Source: DASQPE01 sp041488455 (lineage in GTDB: Bacteria; Gemmatimonadota; Gemmatimonadetes; Gemmatimonadales; GWC2-71-9). Taken from it: a stretch of 64,000 nucleotides of DNA. The notes below the pieces were generated by a model. That model saw only the letters and a list, made by a program, of their open reading frames with translations. It had not been told where the DNA came from and did no database searches. Shown one piece after another: positions 25,869 through 35,112 of the stretch. The stretch is from positions 8,312 through 72,311 of the forward strand of contig JBGPPG010000003.1 of NCBI GenBank assembly GCA_041488455.1. The letters are read 5' to 3'. How positions within the stretch are numbered: position 1 is the first letter of the stretch; each line of letters begins with the position of its first letter. The position numbers and the translations under genes are program-made.

Positions 25869-26522
25869 GTGCGCCTCGTGACGCTGGGGGTGGGCGCGCA
25901 GAATTCCCCTCGGCACCGCCCGGCCGGACTCCTCGTCGCCTCGGGCGGGGCCCGGGTCATGATCGATGGAGGGCCGGGGGCCGTCCCCCGGGGCCGACTC
26001 GACGCATGGCTGGTCACCGACGAGCGGGCCGAGCTCATCGGAGCGATCAGGAAGCTGGCGCGTGCGAAAGGCCTGCGCCCGTATGCGGGGACCTTTCGGC
26101 ACGACGGCCTGTGTGTCGAACGCCGCGGCGTCGTGCATACCAATCACCCGACCTACGCGTACCGGATTCGGGCCGTGGGCAAGACCGTCGTCTGGGCTCC
26201 GGAGTTCTACCGCTTCCCGCGGTGGGCCCGTCGCGCGGACGTCGTGTTCGCGGAAGGGGCCGCCTGGGACCACCCGATCCGGTTCGTGGGCGGGGTCGGC
26301 GGACACATGGACGTGCTCGCCACCGCGAAGCAAGCCAGACGACTCGGAGTGAAGCGGCTGGTGTTCGCGCACCTCGGCCGGCCCACCCTCCGGGCGCTTT
26401 CACGGGGGAAGGAGCCCCCGTTCGGAGAGCTGGCGGATGACGGGCAGACGTTCCGGGTGGTGCGGCGGCACCGGCGCCCGCGACCCGCCAAGGCTCCCGG
26501 GGATGGAAGGAGGTCACGATGA
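25869..26522 (+). CDS. Metallo-beta-lactamase-fold protein with a degenerate metal motif
   Basis: 217 residues. The fold is suggested by GVGAQNSPRHRPAGLLVASGGARVMIDGG, the VVWAPEFYRFPRWARRADVVFAEG strand region, and GGHMDVLATAKQARRLGVKRLVFAHLG, which resemble RNase Z/MBL proteins of the ligand-strand type. The place where HxHxDH should stand reads LVTDERAELIGAI, lacking the histidines, so metal binding and hydrolysis may be lost or altered. The C-terminal 25 residues are basic. GTG start; overlaps pncB by four bases. Confidence 0.6.
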   Translation: MRLVTLGVGAQNSPRHRPAGLLVASGGARVMIDGGPGAVPRGRLDAWLVTDERAELIGAIRKLARAKGLRPYAGTFRHDGLCVERRGVVHTNHPTYAYRIRAVGKTVVWAPEFYRFPRWARRADVVFAEGAAWDHPIRFVGGVGGHMDVLATAKQARRLGVKRLVFAHLGRPTLRALSRGKEPPFGELADDGQTFRVVRRHRRPRPAKAPGDGRRSR

Positions 26523-27964
26523 CGAAGGAGCACGGGGTACGCGGGAGCCGTCGTCCGACGAAGGCGCGGGGGGCGTTCGTATCGGGCCCACTCCTGACCC
26601 GCGATGCGGCGCTCTTCACCGATCTGTACGAGCTCACGATGGCCGCCTCATATCTGCGCGAGGGAATGCGCGGTCCGGCGACCTTCAGCGTGTTCGTCCG
26701 ACAGCTCCCGCGCGGGCGCTCCTTCCTCGTCGCAGCCGGCCTCGAGGACGTCCTGAACTTCCTGAGAGACTTCCGCTTCTCGGAAGACGCCCTCTCATAC
26801 CTCGACTCGCTCGACCTCTTCGAGCCTCCCTTCCTGGAGCTCCTTCGCGGGCTGCGCTTCACCGGCCTGGTCCGGGCCGTGCCGGAAGGCACTGTGGTAT
26901 TCGAGAACGAGCCGCTGCTGGAGATCACCGCGCCGATCATCGAGGCGCAGCTCGTCGAGACCGCCGTCCTCAACCTGGTCCATTTCCAGACGCTCCTCGC
27001 GAGCAAGGCGGTGCGGTGTGTCCTCGCGGCGCGCGGGCGCCCGGTCACGGAGTTCGGCCTGCGCCGCACGCATGGGGTCGACGCCGGGATGAAGGCGGCC
27101 CGCTGCGCGTTCATCGCGGGCCCTTCGAGGAGCAGCAACGTGATGGCCGGTCTCCACTACGGCATCCCGCCGGCCGGGACCATGGCGCACTCGTATGTCT
27201 CGGCATTTCCCCGCGAGATCGACGCCTTCCGGGCCTTCGCGCGCGCATTCCCCGCGCACACCGTCCTGCTCCTCGACACCTATGACGCGCTCGCCGCCGC
27301 GCGGAAGGCGGTCCTGGTTGCGAAGGAGATGGAGGCGAAGGGCCAGCGCCTGGCCGGCGTGCGGCTGGACAGCGGGGACCTCGTCGGCCTCAGCCAGCAA
27401 GTCCGCCGGATCCTCGACGAGGCGGTTCTCGCGTACGTGAAGATCGTCGTGAGCGGCGGCCTGGGCGAGGCGAGCATCGGCGGGTGTCTGGCCAGGGGTG
27501 CGCCGATCGACGCCTTCGGCGTGGGCACGCGCATGGACGTCTCCGCCGACCTACCGTACCTCGACATGGCGTACAAGCTGGTGGAATACGATGGCCGGCC
27601 GGTGCTGAAGAGCAGTGCCGGCAAGGGGACGCGGGCCGCCCAGAAACAGGTGTACCGGCGACTTCGGAGTGGCGAAGGATTCGCGGGAGACGTGCTCGCG
27701 CTACGCGAGGAGCCGGCCCCGCCGGGCACGGTGGAGATCCTGCTGCGCTCGGTGATGGAGCGCGGCCGGCTCCTTGCCCCTCACCCGACGCTGATGATGG
27801 TCCGGGACTGGTGCGCGGCCCAGGTTGCCTCCCTGCCGGAGGATCTCCGGGATCTACGCGAGCTCGCGGCCTATCCGGTGAGCTACAGCGAGCGCCTCGT
27901 CTCGCTCCAGCGCGCGCTGGAGGTACAGGTCGAGGCGGCCCGTGATGATCCGCGGCGAGTGTAG
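26519..27964 (+). CDS. pncB: Nicotinate phosphoribosyltransferase
   Basis: 481 residues. Converts nicotinate and PRPP to nicotinate mononucleotide in NAD salvage. Diagnostic stretches are LFTDLYELTMAASYL near the N-terminus, EFGLRRTHGVDAGMKAARCAFIAG, GTMAHSYVSAF with the catalytic-region His, LAGVRLDSGDL, and VSGGLGEASI. The first ~25 residues are basic and unconserved. Translation is coupled to the MBL-fold gene by an ATGA overlap. Confidence 0.93.
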   Translation: MTKEHGVRGSRRPTKARGAFVSGPLLTRDAALFTDLYELTMAASYLREGMRGPATFSVFVRQLPRGRSFLVAAGLEDVLNFLRDFRFSEDALSYLDSLDLFEPPFLELLRGLRFTGLVRAVPEGTVVFENEPLLEITAPIIEAQLVETAVLNLVHFQTLLASKAVRCVLAARGRPVTEFGLRRTHGVDAGMKAARCAFIAGPSRSSNVMAGLHYGIPPAGTMAHSYVSAFPREIDAFRAFARAFPAHTVLLLDTYDALAAARKAVLVAKEMEAKGQRLAGVRLDSGDLVGLSQQVRRILDEAVLAYVKIVVSGGLGEASIGGCLARGAPIDAFGVGTRMDVSADLPYLDMAYKLVEYDGRPVLKSSAGKGTRAAQKQVYRRLRSGEGFAGDVLALREEPAPPGTVEILLRSVMERGRLLAPHPTLMMVRDWCAAQVASLPEDLRDLRELAAYPVSYSERLVSLQRALEVQVEAARDDPRRV

Positions 27965-27977
27965 GGCGTGCCTCACG

Positions 27978-27995
27978 TGTGGCGCATGTGCCCCA
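27978..27995 (+). promoter_or_regulatory. Enhancer-like dyad
   Basis: TGTGGCGCATGTGCCCCA, an 18-bp imperfect palindrome with a two-base centre, 87 bp upstream of the sigma-54-like site at 28082. It shares 14 of 18 bases with the element at 15583-15600. Lies just after pncB. Confidence 0.4.
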
Positions 27996-28081
27996 TTCCC
28001 GCACGAGCGAGCGCCGCCGGCTTGGCCCAGACAATTCCCGCGGAGCGCGGAGTTGCTACGCATCACTGAGCCAAGGCGAGC

Positions 28082-28097
28082 TGGCACGGGCGATGCT
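28082..28097 (+). promoter_or_regulatory. Sigma-54-like promoter
   Basis: TGGCACGGGCGATGCT has a perfect -24 box and a -12 box with one mismatch (ATGC for TTGC), correct spacing. It lies 76 bases before the ATG of the broken guanylyltransferase at 28173, which has its own AGGAGG at 28160. The promoter therefore seems to be older than the decay of that gene. Confidence 0.6.
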
Positions 28098-28172
28098 CTT
28101 ACCGTGGCCGGGTACGGAGCTTCCCGACCGCCAATCGCGCACGCGATGCCGACAGCGGCAGGAGGACGCGGG

Positions 28173-28359
28173 ATGAGCAGTCAGTTGTGGGCTGTCGTGC
28201 TCGGGGCGAGGGGATGAGGTGAGGTCCCTGGCCCAGCGAATCTGTGGCGACGACCGGCCGAAGCAGTACGTCCCGGTCCTCGGAGACCGCACCCTGCTCC
28301 GTCAGACCCTCGACCGCGTCGCGCTCGGGCTCACGCCGATCGGCAACATCAAGGGCTAA
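28173..28359 (+). pseudogene. Truncated, frameshifted mannose-1-phosphate guanylyltransferase
   Basis: ATG 28173 reads MSSQLWAVVLGARG and stops. Shifting frame at about 28205 gives EVRSLAQRICGDDRPKQYVP and then VLGDRTLLRQTLDRVALG. Together these are the N-terminal nucleotide-binding part of a mannose-1-phosphate guanylyltransferase, but the GG in LAGGEG is damaged. Similarity ends after ~60 residues and a stop follows at 28357. Only a fifth of the gene remains. The rest of the gap to 28528 shows nothing I recognise. Confidence 0.7.
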
Positions 28360-28528
28360 GAGCATGAACGAGGCGCCGGCCCCCCAGCCGGGAGTGCGCC
28401 GCCCCAGAGCGGCTCTCGGCGGATGACTCCAACGTCCCGGTTTTCCTCACTGCGATGTCCGAGACCGGCTCGGGTGATCCTCGCAACTGCGGTCACGAAG
28501 TTGCTTCTTGTACAGAAAGGAGGGCGTG

Positions 28529-29941
<1,413 letters not shown>

Positions 29942-29948
29942 AGCGGCG

Positions 29949-30803
29949 GTGGCACCTACCCGCGTGCCGCGCGCGGCACGCACTTTCTCGTTCGAGTTCT
30001 TCCCTCCGCAGACGGCCGAGGGCGTGGACAAGCTGCGCGTGAGTCGCAGGCAATTGGCGCAGCTCAAGCCCGCCTTTTTCTCCGTGACCTTTGGAGCCGG
30101 AGGGTCTACGCGCGACCGCACCATGGACACTGTCCTGGAGATCCAGGCGGAGGGCCACCAGGCTGCACCGCACGTGTCGTGCATCGCCTCGACCAAGGCC
30201 TCCTTGCGCGAGATGTTGCAGGGCTATCGACAAGCTGGAATCAAGCGTGTCGTCGCGCTGCGCGGGGACATGCCGTCCGGGATGGTCGAGGCGGGCGAGT
30301 TTCGCTTCGCCAACGAGCTGGTCGCGTTCATCCGCCAGGAGTTCGGTGCCGCGCTGCACATCGAGGTCGCGGCCTATCCGGAGTACCACCCGCAGGCGCG
30401 TACGGCCCAGGAGGATCTAACCAACTTCAAGCGCAAGGTCGAGGCCGGTGCGGACTCGGCAATCACGCAGTACTTCTTCAACCCGGACGCCTACTTTGCT
30501 TTCGTGGACGAGTGCCAGAGTGCGGACATCAGCATCCCGATCGTCCCTGGGATAATGCCCATCAACAGGTTTTCGCAGCTGGCACGCTTTTCCGACGCTT
30601 GCGGCGCGGAGATCCCACGCTGGATCCGGCGCAAGCTGGAAGGATACGGTGACGACAGCGTTTCGATCCGCTCCTTCGGACTCGATGTAGTGACCCAGCT
30701 GTGCGACCAACTGCTGCGCGGCGGGGCTCCCGGGCTGCACTTCTACACGCTCAACCAGGCCGGCCCCGCCACCACCATCTGGCAGCGGCTCGGCCTGTCC
30801 TGA
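29949..30803 (+). CDS. metF: 5,10-methylenetetrahydrofolate reductase
   Basis: 284 residues. Flavoprotein that reduces methylene-THF to 5-methyl-THF, which feeds homocysteine remethylation after AhcY. N-terminal FSFEFFPPQT, SVTFGAGGSTRDRT, VALRGDMP and ITQYFFNPDAYF are diagnostic. It starts with GTG seven bases after ahcY. A perfect 20-base palindrome, GCGTGCCGCGCGCGGCACGC at 29962-29981, covers codons 5-11 and could fold over the initiation region. Confidence 0.93.
   Translation: MAPTRVPRAARTFSFEFFPPQTAEGVDKLRVSRRQLAQLKPAFFSVTFGAGGSTRDRTMDTVLEIQAEGHQAAPHVSCIASTKASLREMLQGYRQAGIKRVVALRGDMPSGMVEAGEFRFANELVAFIRQEFGAALHIEVAAYPEYHPQARTAQEDLTNFKRKVEAGADSAITQYFFNPDAYFAFVDECQSADISIPIVPGIMPINRFSQLARFSDACGAEIPRWIRRKLEGYGDDSVSIRSFGLDVVTQLCDQLLRGGAPGLHFYTLNQAGPATTIWQRLGLS
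29962..29981. promoter_or_regulatory. Perfect 20-base palindrome at the start of metF
   Basis: GCGTGCCGCGCGCGGCACGC is fully self-complementary and lies 13 bases after the metF GTG, within coding sequence. As RNA it could form a hairpin of eight pairs with a CGCG loop that affects translation of metF relative to ahcY. No U-tract follows, so it is not a simple terminator. Confidence 0.4.
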
Positions 30804-30817
30804 GCCGATGCGTTAAC

Positions 30818-32332
30818 TCACGCCGCGAGCCGCTTCTTCTGCAAAGCGGCGCTGGCGTGCAGATGCGCGTAGGCCTGGTGCGCGGCGGCCTCGGCTTCAC
30901 CCACGTGGACCGGCAGGCCCATGTCCGAGAGCACTGAACCCAGCGCCGACAGGCACAGCATCACGTTCTCGGGCTTGCAGGAGTAGCCCATGATGCCGAC
31001 GCGCCAGATCTTCCCGGCGAGCGGGCCCAGACCGGCGCCGATCTCGAGGTTGAACTCGGTTAGCAATGTCTTGCGGACCTCGGCTTCGCGGTCCTTGATC
31101 GCTTCGGGTACGTGCACCGCGTTCATCTGCGGCAGCCGCGCGCCTTCCTTGACCAAGTACTTGAGTCCCATCGCCTCCAGGCCGGCCCTGAGCGCGATGT
31201 GATGGCGCTGGTGCCGCGCCCACGCGTTCTCGATTCCCTCTTCCTTCAAGATGAGCAGCGCCTCGTGCAGCGCGTACAGGCTGTTGGTGGGCGCAGTGTG
31301 ATGATAGGTGCGCGTGGTGGCGCCCCAGTAGCCGAGCAGCAGGTTCATGTCCATGAACCAGCTGTGGATCTTGTCCTTGCGTGACTTGACGTAATCCACC
31401 ACGCGATCGCTGAACGACACCGGCGAAAGGCCCGGCGTGCACGACAAGCACTTCTGGCTGGCGGAGTAAATGGCATCGATGTTCCATTCGTCGACCAGCA
31501 CGGGAGTGCCGGCCAACGAGGTCACCGCGTCCACAATGGTGAGCGCGTCGTGCTGGTGCGCAATCTGTACTAGCGTCTTCGCGTCGGATTGCACGCCGGT
31601 GGAAGTCTCCGCGTGCACGAAGGCGGCCAGGCGGGCGTCCGGGTTTTTCTTCAGTGCCTCCTCCAGCTTGTTCGGATCCACCGGCTCACCCCAGGCGTCT
31701 TCCACCACCACGGGAACGGCGCCGCAGCGCTCCACGTTTTCAATCATGCGGCCACCGAACACCCCGTTGCGACATACGATGACTTTGTCGCCCGGCGCGA
31801 CCAGGTTCACGAAGCAGTACTCCATACCCACCGAACCGGGGCCGGAGACCGGGAAAGTCAGGGCATTCTTGGTTTGCAACGCATAGCGCAGCAACCCCTT
31901 CAGCTCCTCCATCATCTCGACGAACACCGGGTCAAGGTAGCCGATGGCCGGGAGGCTCATGGCCGCCATGACCCGCGGGTTGATCTCAGACGGGCCGGGG
32001 CCCATCAGGGTCCGTTGCGGCGGATGGAAGGGATGGATTCTCTTGGCCGGAGCGTAAGGGTTCATCGTGTCGCTTCCTGCGAGCGAGGGTCCGAATAGGC
32101 TGTCCTCTTCACCGCGCGACTTGAGCCGGATCGGCTTGCGCGCGTTGGCTTCGTTCAGTACTTCCACCGCGGCGATGGCGCCGTCGGTCAGGCGTTCGAC
32201 CTCCATGGCCCAGCGGGAGGGAACGTAACCCGACTTGACCCAGTTGTTGACGACCGCGCGGTCGACCCGAAAACGGCGTGAGACATCGGCCTGGCTGCCG
32301 AAGAGGGTAACGAGGCGATCAGCGCAGTTCAT
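30818..32332 (-). CDS. Alanine/serine-glyoxylate aminotransferase fused to an N-terminal helix-turn-helix protein
   Basis: 504 residues. Residues 1-80 form a small Cro/YdaS-like DNA-binding domain (LVTLFGSQADVSRRFRVDRAVVNNWVKSGYVPSRW...AIAAVEVL), normally a free-standing protein. From Met89 on there is a complete class V PLP aminotransferase: MGPGPSEINPRV, the Lys-bearing SASQKCLSCTPGLSP, and a C-terminal WRVGIMGYS. It transfers amino groups to glyoxylate, making glycine. Met89 (start at 32068) is preceded by AGGAAG, so the enzyme may also be made alone. The stop between two adjacent genes seems to have been lost. It converges with metF. Confidence 0.85.
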   Translation of the reverse strand: MNCADRLVTLFGSQADVSRRFRVDRAVVNNWVKSGYVPSRWAMEVERLTDGAIAAVEVLNEANARKPIRLKSRGEEDSLFGPSLAGSDTMNPYAPAKRIHPFHPPQRTLMGPGPSEINPRVMAAMSLPAIGYLDPVFVEMMEELKGLLRYALQTKNALTFPVSGPGSVGMEYCFVNLVAPGDKVIVCRNGVFGGRMIENVERCGAVPVVVEDAWGEPVDPNKLEEALKKNPDARLAAFVHAETSTGVQSDAKTLVQIAHQHDALTIVDAVTSLAGTPVLVDEWNIDAIYSASQKCLSCTPGLSPVSFSDRVVDYVKSRKDKIHSWFMDMNLLLGYWGATTRTYHHTAPTNSLYALHEALLILKEEGIENAWARHQRHHIALRAGLEAMGLKYLVKEGARLPQMNAVHVPEAIKDREAEVRKTLLTEFNLEIGAGLGPLAGKIWRVGIMGYSCKPENVMLCLSALGSVLSDMGLPVHVGEAEAAAHQAYAHLHASAALQKKRLAA

Positions 32333-32548
32333 GGACGATCGGCGCAGTTTGACCGGTGGCGATGGGGATGCTTCATCGTCCGCAAGTCTGCCCTATCAAA
32401 CTAAATTTGACAAGCCAGACTTGATGAAGAGGCACAACGTCGGTAGAAATTTCTCGGAACCGACCCCAAGACCTCCGCGAGTGGCTTTTCGCGCGACGAA
32501 ATTTACATCGTCGGACCTGGGGTTCGGTGTATGGGAGCGCTCACACCG

Positions 32549-32983
32549 TCAGGCTTCGCCGGGGATCGACCGACGGCCGAGCCGGAAACGATACGGCAGC
32601 ATCCCGAGAATCATTGCCGCCACGAACACCCAAACCCGCCAATCCCCGAACGCGCTGCTGACCACCGCGGGGCCGGGGCAAAAACCGGACAGTCCCCAGC
32701 CCACGCCGAAGATGAGCGAGCCCGCCACCAGAGGAGGGTCGATGTTGCGTTCGGTCGGCGTACCGAACCGAGATGACAGTAATGGGGCGCTGCGCCTTCT
32801 CGAACTCCAATAGGCAGCACCGAAGACCGCCAACGCGCCGACCATGACGAATGCCAAGCTCGGGTCCCAGCTTCCAGTGATGTCCAGGAAGCCGATGACC
32901 TTGGCCGGATTGGACATCTGCGAAACGATCAGCCCGACGCCGAAGACCAGGCCGGAGAGGAAGGCGACGACGATGCGGCTCAC
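32549..32983 (-). CDS. YeeE/YedE-related transporter half (DUF6691 type)
   Basis: 144 residues with four hydrophobic helices. It has the family motif SQMSNPAKVIGFLDITGSWDPSLAFVM and, near the C-terminus, GWGLSGFCPGPA with the conserved Cys thought to handle sulfur compounds such as thiosulfate. GTG start overlaps the stop of the partner gene upstream (GTGA). About 217 bases separate it from the aminotransferase gene; that gap holds the aminotransferase promoter region and nothing else visible. Confidence 0.85.
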   Translation of the reverse strand: MSRIVVAFLSGLVFGVGLIVSQMSNPAKVIGFLDITGSWDPSLAFVMVGALAVFGAAYWSSRRRSAPLLSSRFGTPTERNIDPPLVAGSLIFGVGWGLSGFCPGPAVVSSAFGDWRVWVFVAAMILGMLPYRFRLGRRSIPGEA

Positions 32984-33405
32984 GGCAGATGCTCCACGAC
33001 GAAGACGGTCAGCATCCCGCTGGCCATGAAGCACAGCGTGGCTACGATCGAGCGCAGTGAGAACCGGCCGATCCCGCACACGCCGTGGCCACTGGTGCAG
33101 CCGCTGCCCATCTGGGTGCCGAATCCCACCAGCAGCCCCGCAATCAGGAGTTGCCCCGCTCCGGCTTTCAGGTCGAAATGGACTGCGCCCGGGACCAGCA
33201 GCACCGCGCCCAGACCGGCGACCAGCAGCCCGGCCAGGAAGGCAACGCGCCAGGCGTTATCGGCGCCGGGTTCCGTCACGACGCCCCCCAGAACGCTGCT
33301 CACCCCGGCAATGCGGCCCAGCGCCCACCACAGCAGCGCCGTGGCGAGCCCGATCAGCACGCCGCCGACCAGAGCGGATACCGGGGTGAAGTTCACGACG
33401 CTCAT
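32980..33405 (-). CDS. YeeE/YedE-family transporter half
   Basis: 141 residues, four helices, with the signature GFGTQMGSGCTSGHGVCGIGRFS containing conserved cysteines. Together with the overlapping downstream gene it makes the usual two-piece YeeE/YedE system, likely import of a sulfur species into the cytoplasm. It begins 13 bases after ttcA on the same strand, a sensible place for a sulfur gene because TtcA thiolates tRNA. Confidence 0.87.
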   Translation of the reverse strand: MSVVNFTPVSALVGGVLIGLATALLWWALGRIAGVSSVLGGVVTEPGADNAWRVAFLAGLLVAGLGAVLLVPGAVHFDLKAGAGQLLIAGLLVGFGTQMGSGCTSGHGVCGIGRFSLRSIVATLCFMASGMLTVFVVEHLP

Positions 33406-33417
33406 GCTTGCCTCCTC

Positions 33418-34296
33418 TCAGGCCGCATCCACCCGGTGCAGCGGGAGCGCTGGTTCGGAGATCGGCTCTTCGTCGAACGCAATGTCGCCCTGCGGGAAGG
33501 GCAGATCCTGGGTGCGCAGGCCGGCGAAGTCGAATAGACCTCGATCCAGCAGGTGTGAAGGCTGCACGTGGGTCAGACCGTTGAACATGGTCTCGATGCG
33601 TCCCGGGAACTTCAGCTCCCACTCGCCCAGCATGGCCTTGACCTGCTGGCGCTGCAGGTTGTCCTGCGAGCCGCACAGCTCGCAGGGGATGATGGGGAAG
33701 CGCTTCATCTCGGCGTAACTGGCCAGGTCCGCCTCGGCGACATAGGCGAGCGGGCGAATGACGATGTGCTCGCCGTCATCGCTCACCAGCTTGGGCGGCA
33801 TGGCCTTAAGTTTGCCGCCGAAGAACAGGTTGAGGAAGAAGGTCTCGAGGATGTCGTCGCGATGGTGGCCCAACGCGATTCGGGTCGCCCCCACCTCCTT
33901 GGCCACGCGGTAGATCACGCCGCGCCTGAGGCGCGAGCACAGACCGCACATGGTCTTGCCCTCGGGGATAACGCGCTTCACCACGCCGTAGGTGTCCTGC
34001 TGCTCGATGCGGGACGCAACGCCTAGCGCGGCCAGATACGCGGGCAGCACATGCGCCGGATACCCGGGGTGCTTCTGGTCCAGATTGAAGGCGACGATCT
34101 CGAAGTCTACGGGCGCATGCTGCTGCAGGCTCAACATGATTTCCAGCAGGCCGTAACTATCCTTCCCTCCCGAAACGCACACCATGACGCGGTCGCCGGG
34201 GCCGATCATGTCGAAGTCGGCAATGGCTTGGCCGACCAAGCGGCGCAGCCGTTTCTGCAGCTTGTTGGCTTCGTAGATCCGTTTCTGCAACCTCAT
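33418..34296 (-). CDS. ttcA: tRNA 2-thiocytidine(32) synthetase
   Basis: 292 residues. ATP-dependent thiolation of cytidine 32 in several tRNAs. PP-loop SGGKDS, the paired CxxC motifs (TMCGLCSRLRRG and IPCELCGSQ) that hold an iron-sulfur cluster, and GHHRDDILETFFLN are all present. The frame is open to 34371, but Met at 34296 (MRLQKRIYEANKLQKRL) is the family start and avoids overlap with the SDR gene, which ends at 34304. Confidence 0.93.
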   Translation of the reverse strand: MRLQKRIYEANKLQKRLRRLVGQAIADFDMIGPGDRVMVCVSGGKDSYGLLEIMLSLQQHAPVDFEIVAFNLDQKHPGYPAHVLPAYLAALGVASRIEQQDTYGVVKRVIPEGKTMCGLCSRLRRGVIYRVAKEVGATRIALGHHRDDILETFFLNLFFGGKLKAMPPKLVSDDGEHIVIRPLAYVAEADLASYAEMKRFPIIPCELCGSQDNLQRQQVKAMLGEWELKFPGRIETMFNGLTHVQPSHLLDRGLFDFAGLRTQDLPFPQGDIAFDEEPISEPALPLHRVDAA

Positions 34297-34303
34297 GGTT
34301 CGC

Positions 34304-35044
34304 TCACAGATGTATGCTGCGGCCACCGTCCACCGCGATGACCTGGCCGGTGATGTAGGGGGCCTCCTCAATCAAGAAACGCACGGTACGGGCGATATCC
34401 TCGGGTTCGCCCATGCGCTTGAGCAGCGTGGATTGAATGATGCGCTGCCGTGCCAGATCGTCGGACCAGCGCTCGTCCTCGGGCCACAGTATCGCACCGG
34501 GCGACACACCATTCACCCGCACCTCCGGCCCCAGCTCAGAGGCGAGCGCACGGGTCAGCGCGAGCAGGCCGCCCTTGGCCGCGCTGTATACCAAGTAGTT
34601 GCGCATTGGGCGGTCGGCGTGGATGTCGACGATATTGACGATGCAGCCGTGGCTGCGCTTGAGGTGCGGCGCGGCCGCTTGCGAAAGGAACAGCGGAGTC
34701 TTGAGGTTGGTCCCCACCAGGTCATCCCAGGATTGCTCGGCGATTTCACCGATCGGCGTCGGATGGAAGCTCGAAGCGTTGTTAATGAGGACGTCCAGCC
34801 GGCCGAAGCGATTGACCGTCTCGCTCACCATGCTGGGGAGCAGCGAGATATTGAGCAGATCGGCCTGCATGAGCGCCACGCTATCGGCGCGCACGGCGTT
34901 CAGTTCGGCCTGCAGCGCCCGCGCCTCGTCCGCCGAAGACCGATAGTGCAGCATGAGGCTGGCGCCGCTAGCGTGCAGCATGCGGCAGGTAGCCGCGCCA
35001 ACGCGGCGCGCGCCTCCAGTGATCAGCACGACCTTCTCGGCCAT
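34304..35044 (-). CDS. Pteridine reductase-like short-chain dehydrogenase (FolM/PTR1 type)
   Basis: 246 residues. Rossmann motif TGGARRVGAATCRMLH with the Arg typical of NADPH-dependent pteridine reductases. The active site is NIVDIHADRP...YLVYSAAKGG, with Asp in place of the usual SDR Ser plus Tyr and Lys, as in PTR1. Probably reduces dihydro- to tetrahydro-pteridines or folates. Divergent from midA across 68 bases and eight bases before ttcA. Confidence 0.87.
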   Translation of the reverse strand: MAEKVVLITGGARRVGAATCRMLHASGASLMLHYRSSADEARALQAELNAVRADSVALMQADLLNISLLPSMVSETVNRFGRLDVLINNASSFHPTPIGEIAEQSWDDLVGTNLKTPLFLSQAAAPHLKRSHGCIVNIVDIHADRPMRNYLVYSAAKGGLLALTRALASELGPEVRVNGVSPGAILWPEDERWSDDLARQRIIQSTLLKRMGEPEDIARTVRFLIEEAPYITGQVIAVDGGRSIHL

Positions 35045-35112
35045 CTCGGTGCTCGTTGCCAGTCCAGTAGAATTCTAGCCGAATTACCGCCGCCGCCCGG
35101 CTTGTTCCCATC

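Noticed and set aside
28360..28528. SAH riboswitch upstream of ahcY
   Set aside because: I looked for the conserved SAH-riboswitch core and paired helices and did not find them.
27965..28528. Insertion sequence or transposon at the suspected junction
   Set aside because: No transposase, terminal inverted repeats or target duplication is visible; only a gene remnant and a promoter.
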